DNA of 64,000 bases from Pelotomaculum sp. (GCA_022839445.1 JALHFC010000006.1:1-64000), one strand, 5' to 3'. Shown: positions 47,103 through 57,331, counted from the first letter of the stretch. The notes: a model not told the origin generated them from the sequence alone. Program-made: numbers and translations.

Positions 47103-47421
47103 AATGTGTTAACTCCTAGCCGGGGAGAGTACATCTACAGCCATATACTTCACCCCATTAATAGTTTATTAGGTAAACTATATACCAATAAATCAGATGT
47201 GTAAATAAAAATTTGCCAGGATAATGATTCCAATAAGATCGGCTGCCGGGCTTTCAAATGATTGACCGGCAGTTTATAGTAAACTTTCTCCAGTGTTTTA
47301 TCCGTTCAGCTATTTCACAACGGGCTTATTTATGGTAACGTATTGTGAAAGGGTAGATTTGGGAGGTGATTAAAAATCAGTAACGTGCGCCAAATGAAAA
47401 CATTTTAAGGAGGAAAGCTTG
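47103..47421. other. Divergent intergenic region between GH3 and the stalk-domain gene
   Basis: About 320 bases, AT-rich. It should hold promoters for both directions, but I found no box pair good enough to mark. A strong AAGGAGG ribosome site stands at its right end. Confidence 0.5.
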
Positions 47422-49047
47422 ATGAGAAAAAGTAAATATGCGCTTATGCTGGTCTGCCTGGTTCTGTGTGTCGGTATTGTCGCTTATGCTGCAAACGCCC
47501 AGACTCCAGTTTCGGCAAAACAGCTGCTGCTTGAAAAGCTACAAAGCACTGATTTCGGCGCGGGAAGCGACCTTGCCCAAACTGCTTCGGGCAAGGCCAG
47601 TTACCGAATTACAGCGATTAGCGGTGATCTGGTTTCAAGCATCGAGCCTTTTATTAAATTAACGGGAACAGAGCTGGTATTGGATTATAAGATTAATTCC
47701 CCTCAAAAGAAGCTTGAAGCGAATTACAACCTGGCGCTGGATAAGGACAACTATAAGGGCAGCATGTTTTTGGATAACGATAAGGTGATATTTTCAACTG
47801 AAATACTGCCTTTTATAAAGAAATTCGACCCCAGCTTAGATTTTGGGGAGAGGGGGATTCCCCAATACGCATATATTGCGGACAAGAATATGGCCAGGTC
47901 CTGGGACAACGCGATCAAGGGTCAGTACTTCCCGCCGGAAATTAAAGATCTTCTGATATTTGTATTTGAAGCCGTGCCCGATAAATATTTCACCATTTCA
48001 TTAGTCAACCAAAAAGTTAGCTTTAGTATAGATCAGAAAGGATTCGAAGATACCCTTCTGTCTGTGTTGCAAAAAATAAAAAACGATAGAGAAAGATTTG
48101 CGGCTCTGGTGGCAGGATGCGCTGTAGCGCTGGATTCAACCCAGAATTACGATCATATTAAATTTGAAATCATGGATAGCCTTGAGGAAAGTATCAGTAG
48201 AGGCGATTATCCCGACAGTCTTGATCAAATACAAAAAATTCTGACCGGCGCATTTGTTTTAGAGGAACTAAAATATGAAGCTTCATTATTACCTTCGGGT
48301 CAAAATAGCCTGCTCATGGCGGCAAATTTCGGCGGCGATTCGGAATTAAAAGGAATAGTTAACTTGAAAGCTGATTTTACCGGCTCTAAAGATAATTTGA
48401 CCGGAACGTATACTTTGGATTTAACGGCAAGGGAGAACGAGGAAAAGATTAGAGTTGACGGCCAGATAAGCGGCGAGTTTAAACAAACCTCTTCCGATGC
48501 CACTTCAAGCGGCTTAATTAAAGCCAATGTAACAGACTTTAGCGGCAATACAACGCTTTTAAATTTTGAGTTGAAGTCCAACTCCGATTCCAAAGCCGAC
48601 CGGAACGTCAAAATTAATACACCGGTATTAACTGAATCGAACAGTATAAACTTGGGCGAGACTTTTAATGACAATCCTTTTAATGACAATCTTAAAATTT
48701 TAGTTGACGGCAAGCGTCTAAATTTTGACGTTGAACCGTGTATCCAAAACGGCAGGACAATGGTACCCATAAGACAACTGGCTGAAACACTGGGCTGTGC
48801 GGTAGAGTGGGTGGAACCGGATCAGATCAATATAAACCGTGGTGATACGTCCATCGTCATGTATATCGACAGGCAAGCGTATACGGTCAACGGTGTCGAG
48901 AAACTGCTGGACGCGCCCCCGTTTATCATGGACGGCAAAAGGACCATGGTGCCGCTGAGATTTATCGCGGAAGAATTGGGTTGTAAAGTTGAGTACGATG
49001 CAGCCACAAAAACGGTTTTTATCTTTTCGGAAAAAGCAGGGTTATAG
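47422..49047 (+). CDS. Exported protein with C-terminal copper-amine-oxidase-like stalk domain
   Basis: A 541-residue secreted protein. A signal peptide (about 1-26, ending YAANA) is followed by an unrecognised region (about 30-420), then the stalk domain (about 430-535) with the repeated pattern GRTMVPIRQLAETLGCAVEW and GKRTMVPLRFIAEELGCKV. In Clostridia such domains hold cell-surface proteins. The N-terminal region looks like a lipoprotein-type beta fold, but this is uncertain. ATG 47422 lies 9 nt from AGGAGG. Confidence 0.85.
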   Translation: MRKSKYALMLVCLVLCVGIVAYAANAQTPVSAKQLLLEKLQSTDFGAGSDLAQTASGKASYRITAISGDLVSSIEPFIKLTGTELVLDYKINSPQKKLEANYNLALDKDNYKGSMFLDNDKVIFSTEILPFIKKFDPSLDFGERGIPQYAYIADKNMARSWDNAIKGQYFPPEIKDLLIFVFEAVPDKYFTISLVNQKVSFSIDQKGFEDTLLSVLQKIKNDRERFAALVAGCAVALDSTQNYDHIKFEIMDSLEESISRGDYPDSLDQIQKILTGAFVLEELKYEASLLPSGQNSLLMAANFGGDSELKGIVNLKADFTGSKDNLTGTYTLDLTARENEEKIRVDGQISGEFKQTSSDATSSGLIKANVTDFSGNTTLLNFELKSNSDSKADRNVKINTPVLTESNSINLGETFNDNPFNDNLKILVDGKRLNFDVEPCIQNGRTMVPIRQLAETLGCAVEWVEPDQININRGDTSIVMYIDRQAYTVNGVEKLLDAPPFIMDGKRTMVPLRFIAEELGCKVEYDAATKTVFIFSEKAGL

Positions 49048-49074
49048 AAACACCTTAATATTTAAGTTTTGTGC

Positions 49075-49107
49075 GGGGGAAACCGTGAAGACGGCTCCCC
49101 TTTTTTT
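49075..49107 (+). terminator. Terminator after the stalk-domain gene
   Basis: GGGG (49076-49079) pairs with CCCC (49097-49100) and CCGT (49083-49086) with ACGG (49091-49094), followed by seven T. Confidence 0.85.
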
Positions 49108-49193
49108 GTATTCATGGAAAGGCGGTGTATCATTATATAATCCGGCGTTACATTCTGTGCAGTGCGTCGTCTATAATTTATAGAGTCTTAAAA

Positions 49194-49814
49194 ATGTACG
49201 GGTTTTTATATTCAGGTGTGTACCGCCTGGCTAAAAAGTGGTTTTCCAGGAGAGTGTTTTGGGTGGATGCAAAAACAGAACACAATATCAGATCGGGCGC
49301 TACCTTTGAGGAGCTATACGACATGCATTTTGACGCCGTAAACAGGTATTTGCGCTATCGAATAAGCAACTCCTGGGACGCTGACGACATCACTGCGGTG
49401 GTTTTTTTGAAGGCGTTGGAGAATTTTCACAAGTACCGGTGGGACGCCCCCTTTGCAGTATGGCTTTTTCGCATCGCCCATAACGCTTACGTTGACTACC
49501 TGCGAGGACGCAGGGAAAGGGTTTTTTCAGAGGATGAGATAGCGCGTCTGTGTGTTGAACCGTCTGCGCCGGAGGAGGAACTACTGCGCAATGAAGAGGT
49601 AAGGCAGCTAAGAGAGGTTTTATGGCGGCTTACCCCGGAACAACGGGACGTGGTTTCTTTGAGATATGCCGGGGAACTGAAATTCGACGAGATTGCCCTT
49701 GTGCTGGGAAAAACAAGTTCAGCGGTCCGGATGGTTCACTACAGGGCGCTAAAAACGCTGCGAGATTATTATTTTAGCGAAGGAGAAGGGGGTGAAAGGA
49801 TTGCTCACGGGTGA
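49194..49814 (+). CDS. ECF-type RNA polymerase sigma factor
   Basis: A 206-residue sigma-70 family factor. Region 2 (about 40-105) has FEELYDMHFDAVNRYLRYR and WLFRIAHNAYVDYLRGRRE; region 4 (about 145-200) has LTPEQRDVVSLRYAGELKFDEIA-type helices. The start is uncertain: ATG 49194 or GTG 49257; neither has a strong ribosome site. It overlaps the next gene by 23 nt, the classic sigma/anti-sigma arrangement. Confidence 0.88.
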   Translation: MYGFLYSGVYRLAKKWFSRRVFWVDAKTEHNIRSGATFEELYDMHFDAVNRYLRYRISNSWDADDITAVVFLKALENFHKYRWDAPFAVWLFRIAHNAYVDYLRGRRERVFSEDEIARLCVEPSAPEEELLRNEEVRQLREVLWRLTPEQRDVVSLRYAGELKFDEIALVLGKTSSAVRMVHYRALKTLRDYYFSEGEGGERIAHG

Positions 49815-51112
49815 AACAAACAATGACACAAGTCATGTTACCTCACTGGAAGCCCGCCGGAATAATGGGTTCAATCAGGGGAAGGACATTTTACCTGAAG
49901 AAGACTCTCTGGGTGAACTTTTAATCCATATGCGCAGGGTGCGGGAGGCGGTCCCGGTTAACGAGCGCCTCAAGTCGGAGTTGAAGGCGCGGCTGCGCGG
50001 CTGGCCGCATTTCAGGCGGAGAGTGCCGCAAGCCGGCCCCAATTAGAAAGCGCAGCGGCCGGGAATAACGGGTGGTTTTCTGTTTTGTTGCGGCCGTGGC
50101 TTTTGTGGCTGCTGCCGGCGGCCTTGCTGATGGCTCTTTTAGGGATATGGTGGGCAAATGCAGCGCCGAAAACGATAGAAGCCGGTCAAACCAGGGAAAT
50201 ATGCCGCTTTTGGTCTGAAGAAAGCCCCCTGCAGTTTGCCTGCTTTCCACAGGCAAAGGGATTTCTGGTGGTAAGGGACGGGCGCCTGTACCTGCTGGAT
50301 CAATACGGCAACGGGTCCGGTGTGGTCAAACCTCCCGCAGGGCAATCCTACGCTTATCCCGCCCTGACCCGTTCCGGCGACATGTTGGCGCTGGTGCGGC
50401 GGCATGACACGGGCGTCAGGGCATGCGCCTGTCCGGCCTGGCCTGGTCTCCCGACGGGCAAACTCTGGCGTATTCTCTAGGTGAACCAGGCAAAGAGAAT
50501 ATAATCTTCATTATGGCAAAAGGCGGAACTCCTGAATCCTTGGGCGCCGGGGGAAGCCCCGCCTGGTCTCCGGACGGCGCCCGTCTGGTGGTGGAACGCG
50601 CCGGAGAAGGCGGGCGGCCGGAGCTGTGGCTGACAGGTCCGCAAACTGTTGAATTCCGCCTTGCGGAGGGCGGGTTGCCGGCTTGGAGCCCCAAAGGGTA
50701 TCTGGCTTTTGTCAGGGTTAATATCACTGAGCGGGTGCTCGCTTTCAGGCCAGACGGGTCGCCGCTGTTTACCGTGCGGCAGCCTCAGGGGGAAATCAGG
50801 GTTCTCTGTCTCGGGCGCAAGGGCGAACTAGGACCTGCAAGCCGGAATGGACAACCGGTTTCGGGCGACCGTCTGCTGCTGGCCCCGGATACCGGGCCCG
50901 GGAAAGATGAGCTGAACTGGCTGCGCAGGCTTGAACTGGAAGGTGCAAGGGAGCCCCGGACGTTATTGTTAAGCCAGATCAACAATTATCAGGGTTTAAG
51001 TTTTAGCCAGGATGGCAAAACCTTGCTGGTAGCCCGCCGGGAGGGGGAAGCGGCGGTTCTGGTACAGCTGAATCTGAGCGAAAAGTTGGTTAAAGGGGGT
51101 GACCGGCTATGA
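49792..51112 (+). pseudogene. Anti-sigma-like membrane protein with propeller domain, broken in two places
   Basis: The gene starts at GTG 49792 inside the sigma gene. Its cytoplasmic part (LGELLIHMRRVREAVPVNERL) reads to about 49995, where a frameshift occurs. The next frame gives LAAFQAESAAS, a membrane helix (RPWLLWLLPAALLMALLGIW) and propeller blades up to RRHDTGVR near 50417. There a second frame change, probably with lost sequence, precedes MRLSGLAWSPDGQTLAYS and PD40-type repeats to 51112. Residual single frames are 49792-50046, 50085-50480 and 50423-51112. If intact, it would hold the sigma factor at the membrane and sense an extracytoplasmic signal. Confidence 0.75.
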
Positions 51113-53367
51113 GGAATAAAAACGGATTAAGTTCTTGCAATATTTTTCTATGGGCGGTCCTGGCAGCAATTATGATTACGGCGTCCCTGCCTTCTTATGC
51201 CGCAGCCGCAGTGGAGATGAGAGTAAAGCCCGGTTTAGGCGGCATGTACAAAACGGGACAGCCCGTGGAGTTGTTGATAACGGTGGAAAACAACGGGCCG
51301 GCGCTCGCTGGAATGATCCGGGTGAGGCCTGACGTGGAGCGTAAGCTCACGGAACTGGTCCGGTTTGAGAAGGAAGTCCAAATCCCTGCGGATACGACTG
51401 AGCAATTGCGCATGGTGATACCCGGCGATATGGCCGCTCAGGCGCCGGTGGTCGAACTCGTTTCGGGTGAGACGTTGCTGGCTAAATCGCGGGTCGACGG
51501 CGCGGTAGTGAGAGGTGGCCGGTTTATCCTGGTCCTGGGCGAAAACATAATGAGCGGCGGCCTGCAAGAGTGGTTGTCCGGCAGCAGCGACTCCCAGTGG
51601 AACGTCAAGTTCCTGCCCCCTGGGGAAGTGCCTGCGGACAGCCTGCTGCTGGGTGCGGCAGACGTGATTATGATTGACCCTACCGTCTTGCCGGCCCTGG
51701 ACGGTCCCCGGGTACGGGCCATAAAGGAATGGGCGCATTTGGGCGGTTTGCTGGCGCTGTTTGGAGATTATGGGGTGTTTGAGGGGGAAAACGGTTTTTC
51801 AGATATTATTCCGGCGCCGCTTGCTTTGGAAAACGGCATACCCGGGCCGGCCAGGCGGGATCTGGGCAGGGGGCAGGTGTTTTATTGCGGGGTAGCGCCG
51901 CAGGGTTCCGGCGATGAGGCGAAAGTTGTTTGGTCTGCTTTGTTCGGCGACGGACCGGTCCTGGATGAAAATATCCCGGCGATTAAAGGCCATTCCTTAT
52001 TTTATGTATACGGTGATAGTTTTCTCTCACAGGCAAGTTCTTACATACCGCAGCTGGCCGGGCCCACGGCGCCGGTTCTGTTTATGCTGTGGCTGATCTA
52101 CGTGGCGGCTGTGGGACCGGTGCTTTATTTTCTCCTGCGCCGCGTGGACAGAAGGGACTACGCCTGGGCGCTGGCGCCCGCGCTGGCGCTGCTGGCCGGT
52201 GTCTTCTTTTATCTCCTTGCGCCCGCGGGCAGGCTGCATAACGATCTTTCTCATACCGTCGCTGTTGTCGACATACTTAACCCGGCGCTGGCTGAAGTCC
52301 GGGCGGGCGCCAGCGTTGTAGCTCCACGCGGCGGTGACGTCACCGTCCTGGCGGGGGGAAATATGTATGCCGCGCCGGCAGGCGCCATTGGCAGGGACAT
52401 TCCGGTTACCGTTCACAGCAAAGGTGAAAAAGTCGCCGTCAATTTTACGGGCGTTGAATACAGGTCCCTGCGGAAAGCTCACGCTTGCGGAATTAACTGG
52501 AATATTGGCGGTATTGAAACCCGGCTATATCTAGAAGGGGGCAGTTTGAAAGGGGACCTGGTTAACAAAACCAACTTTGATCTGCGAAACTGCAGATTGC
52601 TCCTGGGTGACCGGGCTGTCGAGATAGGTGAACTTCCTGCCGGGGAAGCGGCTTTTATAGAGGAAAATTTGGATGTGTGGAAAGGTCCGGCCGGCCCGCG
52701 GGAGCTATTATTTGAATTACGGAACGTGGCAAGGCAAGGTCCTTATTTGCGCGAGAAACAAATTTTGATGGGATTAGGGAACTGGGAAAGCAGCAGCCGC
52801 GCGAGCATTCAATTTTTAGGATGGCATGACGGGGCGCCGGGTGTTTTCGAGGTGGCCGGCAAGCGTGCCGGGACGGAAGACTATGGACTGGTTCTGGTCA
52901 AACAGGACATTAAAGTGGAGTTGGCCAAAGGTAAAACCAGGATTCCGCCTAGTTTAATCATCCCCTACCCGGCGGGGAATGAAACAGTTTATATGGATAA
53001 AAGTATGCCTGCGCGCGAGCGCGGCACGGCGATGATATACAACATCGGCGGGGCTGTGTCAACAGGCAATATCAGAGCAGAGGCCCTGCAGTTTCAGAGC
53101 GTGCAGTCAAAGTCCGCGCTTCCCATTGAATACACCCTGAAAGAACAGCCGCAAACGGTACTTGGTTCGCAGTTACAGGCTGCATTTCCTATTGAAATAT
53201 ACGACAGGCAAACAGACAAATGGGAACCTCTGCCCGGCGGGGGCGAAATATCCGGGGCGGCCGAGTTGGCCCGGTATGTTAAAGATAATAAAGTTCTGGT
53301 AAGGCCTTCCCAAGAGGGGAACATTGAATTCTGGCCGGGCCTGGCAGTGGAAGGGGAGGTGTCCTGA
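51109..53367 (+). CDS. Large exported membrane protein of unknown function
   Basis: A 752-residue protein with a signal peptide (about 1-34, ASLPSYAAAA). Residues 40-130 look like an immunoglobulin-type fold, and 135-300 resemble a glutamine-amidotransferase-like domain without a visible catalytic triad. Two membrane helices follow at about 322-345 and 351-371, then another long extracytoplasmic region. Such proteins are often encoded beside ABC-2 exporters. ATG overlaps the previous stop (ATGA), and the next gene overlaps its own stop. Confidence 0.7.
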   Translation: MRNKNGLSSCNIFLWAVLAAIMITASLPSYAAAAVEMRVKPGLGGMYKTGQPVELLITVENNGPALAGMIRVRPDVERKLTELVRFEKEVQIPADTTEQLRMVIPGDMAAQAPVVELVSGETLLAKSRVDGAVVRGGRFILVLGENIMSGGLQEWLSGSSDSQWNVKFLPPGEVPADSLLLGAADVIMIDPTVLPALDGPRVRAIKEWAHLGGLLALFGDYGVFEGENGFSDIIPAPLALENGIPGPARRDLGRGQVFYCGVAPQGSGDEAKVVWSALFGDGPVLDENIPAIKGHSLFYVYGDSFLSQASSYIPQLAGPTAPVLFMLWLIYVAAVGPVLYFLLRRVDRRDYAWALAPALALLAGVFFYLLAPAGRLHNDLSHTVAVVDILNPALAEVRAGASVVAPRGGDVTVLAGGNMYAAPAGAIGRDIPVTVHSKGEKVAVNFTGVEYRSLRKAHACGINWNIGGIETRLYLEGGSLKGDLVNKTNFDLRNCRLLLGDRAVEIGELPAGEAAFIEENLDVWKGPAGPRELLFELRNVARQGPYLREKQILMGLGNWESSSRASIQFLGWHDGAPGVFEVAGKRAGTEDYGLVLVKQDIKVELAKGKTRIPPSLIIPYPAGNETVYMDKSMPARERGTAMIYNIGGAVSTGNIRAEALQFQSVQSKSALPIEYTLKEQPQTVLGSQLQAAFPIEIYDRQTDKWEPLPGGGEISGAAELARYVKDNKVLVRPSQEGNIEFWPGLAVEGEVS

Positions 53368-54308
53368 TGATCGTTTTTGACGGGGTGAGCAAGAGCTTCG
53401 GCGCCGTTAGGGCATTGGATAATTTTAGCCTTGAGGTTAAGGAGGGCATGGTTTACGGCCTGATCGGCCCGAACGGCGCCGGTAAAACCACGGCTATGAG
53501 CATCCTGGCCACCCTCCAGTTGCCGGACAGCGGCGCCGCTTCAGTCGGCGGGCTGGATGTGGTCAGGAAGGCGGGGGAAGTGCGGGGCATAATCGGGTAT
53601 ATGCCGGATTTCTTCGGTGTGTACGACGGGCTGCGGGCCGGTGAGTACCTCGAGTTTTTCGCCGCCGCATACCATATCCCTGCGGAAAAGCGAACCAACC
53701 TGGCCAATGCGCTGCTGGAACTGGTGAACTTGCCGGATAAGGGTGACGTGTACGTGGACTCTTTGTCCAGGGGTATGAAACAGCGGCTGGCGTTGGCCCG
53801 CTGTCTGGTGCACGATCCCAAAGCGCTGATCCTGGACGAGCCGGCCTCGGGTCTGGATCCCAGGGCGCGGGCGGAGATGAAGGAAATTATCCGGCATTTG
53901 AAAAAGCTTAACAAGACGGTTCTAATCAGTTCTCACATCCTGCCGGAGCTTGCCGAAACTTGCGACGAGGTTGCCTTTATGGATAACGGAAGGCTGGTGG
54001 CCTGCGGTACAGTGGCGGAAATCACCGCCGCGTCGCGCGGCGCCAGGCAGGTGCGGGTGGAAGTGCTGGAAAGGGCGGAAGAACTGGCCGGCTACTTGAA
54101 ATCCCGGCCAGGTGTCACGGAGATGTTTGTGGACGGAACAGCGGTTCAGTTCTTTTTGGCCGGAGAGCGGGCGGAACAGGCGGGGCTGCTGCAGGAAATA
54201 ATCTCGGCCGGCTGGTCCGTGGTCGGGTTTGGCGAAATAAAACGCAATCTGGAAGAGGCCTTCATGGCCGTGACCGGCGAGGAGGTTGAGAGTTTTGGCG
54301 GAAATTAA
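53367..54308 (+). CDS. ABC-2 type exporter ATP-binding protein
   Basis: A 313-residue ATPase with Walker A GPNGAGKTT, signature DSLSRGMKQRLALARCLV, Walker B ALILDEP and switch His in SSHILPE. The subfamily (CcmA/NatA-like) exports drugs, lipids or peptides. It overlaps both neighbours, so it is part of the sigma-factor operon. Confidence 0.92.
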   Translation: MIVFDGVSKSFGAVRALDNFSLEVKEGMVYGLIGPNGAGKTTAMSILATLQLPDSGAASVGGLDVVRKAGEVRGIIGYMPDFFGVYDGLRAGEYLEFFAAAYHIPAEKRTNLANALLELVNLPDKGDVYVDSLSRGMKQRLALARCLVHDPKALILDEPASGLDPRARAEMKEIIRHLKKLNKTVLISSHILPELAETCDEVAFMDNGRLVACGTVAEITAASRGARQVRVEVLERAEELAGYLKSRPGVTEMFVDGTAVQFFLAGERAEQAGLLQEIISAGWSVVGFGEIKRNLEEAFMAVTGEEVESFGGN

Positions 54309-55149
54309 CCCGGTTTTGTCGAAAGAGCTGCGCCTGCGGTTCCGTACAGCGAAAACGGCCTGGCTGATCGCGCTTTACCTGTTTGTAATCGGTTCTTTTG
54401 TCCTCGGTTTCATGTATTTGAACTGGCGTCACAATCCCGAATATTTCCAGCCTAACCTCAACCAGGAGCTTTTTGCCGTCCTCAGCGTCGCTCAACTGGT
54501 CCTGCTGGCCTTTGTCACGCCGGGTTTGACCGCAGGCGCCATCAGTGGGGAGCGGGAGCGGCAGACGCTTGACGTGCTGCTTACTACCAGGCTTAGCGCC
54601 GGGCAGATCGTCTGGAGCAAGCTGGCCTCCTCCAGCGCTTTTACGACCCTGCTGGTAATAGCAACACTGCCTCTTTACAGCATAGTGTTTATTTACGGCG
54701 GGATATCTCCGTGGCAGGTGTTGGGAGTATTCGGTTTTTACCTGGTGACCATGTTTCTTTTTGGTTGCATCGGGATGGCCTGCTCCACGTTTTTCAGAAA
54801 AACGGGCGTCAGCACTGTCGCCGCCTACGGCATTGCCTTCGTCCTGTCGGCGGGTACAGGCTTCCTGGCTGTTTTTCTGAATGAACTCGACCGTTTTTAT
54901 CACAATGAAATGTGGCCTACGGCGAGCTGGCCGCATGGGTTTGTCTCGGGTGTGATTCAATTTTTACAGGACATCAACCCCGTATTTGTGCTTATGAAAA
55001 TTCTTGGAGTTGACGGAATAGAAACGGGCGTGAGTTTCGGCCTGCCCTACTGGGGAGATTATGCTGTCTTTTACCTGGTCGCCGGGATCATACTTCTGTG
55101 CTGGAGCGCCCGCATGCTTTCCCCCAGGAAGAGAATCTATACTGATTAA
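54295..55149 (+). CDS. ABC-2 type exporter permease
   Basis: A 284-residue membrane protein with about six helices (for example LIALYLFVIGSFVLGFMYL and LVLLAFVTPGLTAGAI). The segment SGERERQTLDVLLTTRLS is typical of ABC-2 permeases. TTG 54295 is favoured because AGGAGG (54280-54285) lies 9 nt before it; TTG 54286 abuts the site. It works with the ATPase before it. Confidence 0.88.
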   Translation: MAEINPVLSKELRLRFRTAKTAWLIALYLFVIGSFVLGFMYLNWRHNPEYFQPNLNQELFAVLSVAQLVLLAFVTPGLTAGAISGERERQTLDVLLTTRLSAGQIVWSKLASSSAFTTLLVIATLPLYSIVFIYGGISPWQVLGVFGFYLVTMFLFGCIGMACSTFFRKTGVSTVAAYGIAFVLSAGTGFLAVFLNELDRFYHNEMWPTASWPHGFVSGVIQFLQDINPVFVLMKILGVDGIETGVSFGLPYWGDYAVFYLVAGIILLCWSARMLSPRKRIYTD

Positions 55150-55226
55150 TCCCGGTGCATCCGTTACCTTATAACATTTCAAACGTCTAAATTTGTAAAT
55201 GAAAATAAAAAAGGAGGAGATATATA

Positions 55227-56993
55227 ATGAAAGTCGTGAAGGCAGCCGCTGCCGCGCTGGTGGCAGTGATGTTGCTCACTACGCCTGTATGGGCCGCGGA
55301 AAAGGAGGCGTCAAACGTCCAGGTTAACAGCGGTCCGGAGGTGATTGTGCAAGACGAGACCGCCGGACAACTGCTGTCAAAGAAGGTAGAATTGAGCCAG
55401 GCGCAGCAGAAGGTTCTGGAAAAAATTTATGAATGTGTGCCTGAATTAAAGGAACTGGCACTAGAAAGCGTGCATGACGAGGGGGATATTACCTGGGGGG
55501 TAACTTTTAGCGACCGCAATGGCGCCGTGGAGCCGGGCATCCATTATGCTCATGCCTACCTGCATTTCGACAAGGATACAGGCCAGTTGATGAGTATGAA
55601 TATCCATAACCCGGAATGGGCTTCCGAGCAATTACCGGCGACTGATCTGGCAAAAGAAAAGGCAGCCGCGTTTGCCCAAAAGCTTCTGGGGGACAAAATG
55701 AATAATTACCGGATGGGCTCTGTAGGTTACGGCGGTGGGGGCACAGCGGACGAAAAGGGAAACATGATCTATTGGGCAAATGCAAATGTGCAGTTTAAAC
55801 GCCTGATCAACGGCGTACCCTTTATGAATAGCGGATTCCAAGTGAGTGTCGACGTTGCCGGCCATATTACCATGTATTATTCGCAAGGCTTTCATAAAAA
55901 CATTGACGGTGTAAGGGATGTTGAACCGGAACTAGGTGTGTTCCCCGATCCTTGCCTGGCCGTGACGAAGGAAGAGGCGGAAAAGGCTTTTGCCGAACAG
56001 TTGGAAATGAAGCTGAGCTACGTCGGGCAGCAGCCCCTGAAGGACTCAATGTTTAATAGGGAGAAAGTCGAAACCAGGCCGGTTTTAATGTACAGTCCTT
56101 CTTATCCTTCTTGTTCTGTGCCTATAGATGCCATGACGGGGAAACCGCTGGACGGGTTGCGGGGGCGTCTGCCGCTGACCAGCCCGGTAAAACTAGCCGG
56201 AGAGGGCAAGAAACTGGCCGCCGGGACTCCCGAAGAAGTGGCCTCCTTGCTTGCCGCTGAAACCGGCATTGATATGTCCGGCATGAAATCTGGGAGTGTG
56301 GAAGAACGGGAAGATCGTTTCGATCCCGGGGTTAAAGTAAAAGAGTACAACTGGATGTCCGAACCGCAAACAGGACCGGACGGCAAACCGGATTTCAGCA
56401 CGATGCGTTATTTGCATGTTACGACACTGGCGGACACCGGTCAGGTTGTCAACTTCAACCTCCAGGATCAGTCCGGACGCGGCGAGCAGGCGGCAATATC
56501 ACTGGAAGCAGCCCGTAAAACAGCGCTCCGGTTTATGCAAAAGCACCTGAAGAAAGGCGCTTGTGAGCTGGAAATGAGTATTTATTCGACTTATGAAGAG
56601 AACATTCCCGACTGGGTGGACCGGAGCAAGCTGGAAGGCTATGAGCAGCGGCCGGAATTTCATTTTTATTTCACGCGCACCCACCAGGGCATCCCGGTTT
56701 CGGATAGTTCGTACTCTGTTACGGTAGACGGCCTGACCGGCAAGATTACAAGTTTTGTTGACGTGAACAGTGCCTCGTCCGTCACCCTGCCGGACAGCAA
56801 GAACATTGTGACGGCCGAAGCAGCCAAGGCCGAATATCTAAAGAGTAAAACCTTAAACCTGGTTTACCTCTGGCCGGAGTATTACAACCAGAAAGCGCCC
56901 AAACCTTACCTGATCTACATTCCCGAAAACGCTGCAAGCTTGGAGTACATCGACGCCTTTACCGGCAAGATGGTGATTGTTGAAAGAGATTAA
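55227..56993 (+). CDS. Exported YcdB/YcdC-domain protein
   Basis: A 588-residue secreted protein with a signal peptide (about 1-24, TTPVWAAE). It contains YcdB/YcdC repeats (for example GVPFMNSGFQVSVDVAGHITMYY near 200 and GIPVSDSSYSVTVDGLTGKITSF near 490), related to peptidase propeptide (PepSY-like) folds. The function is unknown; it probably acts at the cell surface. A very strong AAAGGAGGAGA site suggests high expression. It could be a target or partner of the sigma-ABC cluster upstream. Confidence 0.85.
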   Translation: MKVVKAAAAALVAVMLLTTPVWAAEKEASNVQVNSGPEVIVQDETAGQLLSKKVELSQAQQKVLEKIYECVPELKELALESVHDEGDITWGVTFSDRNGAVEPGIHYAHAYLHFDKDTGQLMSMNIHNPEWASEQLPATDLAKEKAAAFAQKLLGDKMNNYRMGSVGYGGGGTADEKGNMIYWANANVQFKRLINGVPFMNSGFQVSVDVAGHITMYYSQGFHKNIDGVRDVEPELGVFPDPCLAVTKEEAEKAFAEQLEMKLSYVGQQPLKDSMFNREKVETRPVLMYSPSYPSCSVPIDAMTGKPLDGLRGRLPLTSPVKLAGEGKKLAAGTPEEVASLLAAETGIDMSGMKSGSVEEREDRFDPGVKVKEYNWMSEPQTGPDGKPDFSTMRYLHVTTLADTGQVVNFNLQDQSGRGEQAAISLEAARKTALRFMQKHLKKGACELEMSIYSTYEENIPDWVDRSKLEGYEQRPEFHFYFTRTHQGIPVSDSSYSVTVDGLTGKITSFVDVNSASSVTLPDSKNIVTAEAAKAEYLKSKTLNLVYLWPEYYNQKAPKPYLIYIPENAASLEYIDAFTGKMVIVERD

Positions 56994-57157
56994 AAGCCGG
57001 GGACATGTCCCCCTGTCCCTGAAAATAAAATTTAGGGGGTCGATCTTTAAACTTGAGCCGGTAAGAGGCACGTGCCATTATAATTGATGGATGACGCTGA
57101 AGTTTTCTAAGGGTTGTAACAATGTTACCGGGCTATCTTATGTCGTCCAACATTAAA

Positions 57158-57188
57158 AACGGCCACCTTAAAAGGCGGCTGTTTTTTT
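57158..57188 (+). terminator. Terminator before aspA
   Basis: AACGGCCACCTT and AAGGCGGCTGTT form a 12-position stem with one mismatch and one G-U, followed by seven T. Confidence 0.8.
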
Positions 57189-57331
57189 ATCAGGAAGACT
57201 ATTGTTTAATTATTCGAATAGTGGGGCGGTACGGTTTTATCCGGTATTGTTGTTCAACAACAAAGGGTATCGACACCGCCAAACCCTTGAAAATATTTGC
57301 CCGGCGCCGGGTACACAATATAAAAAAAATA

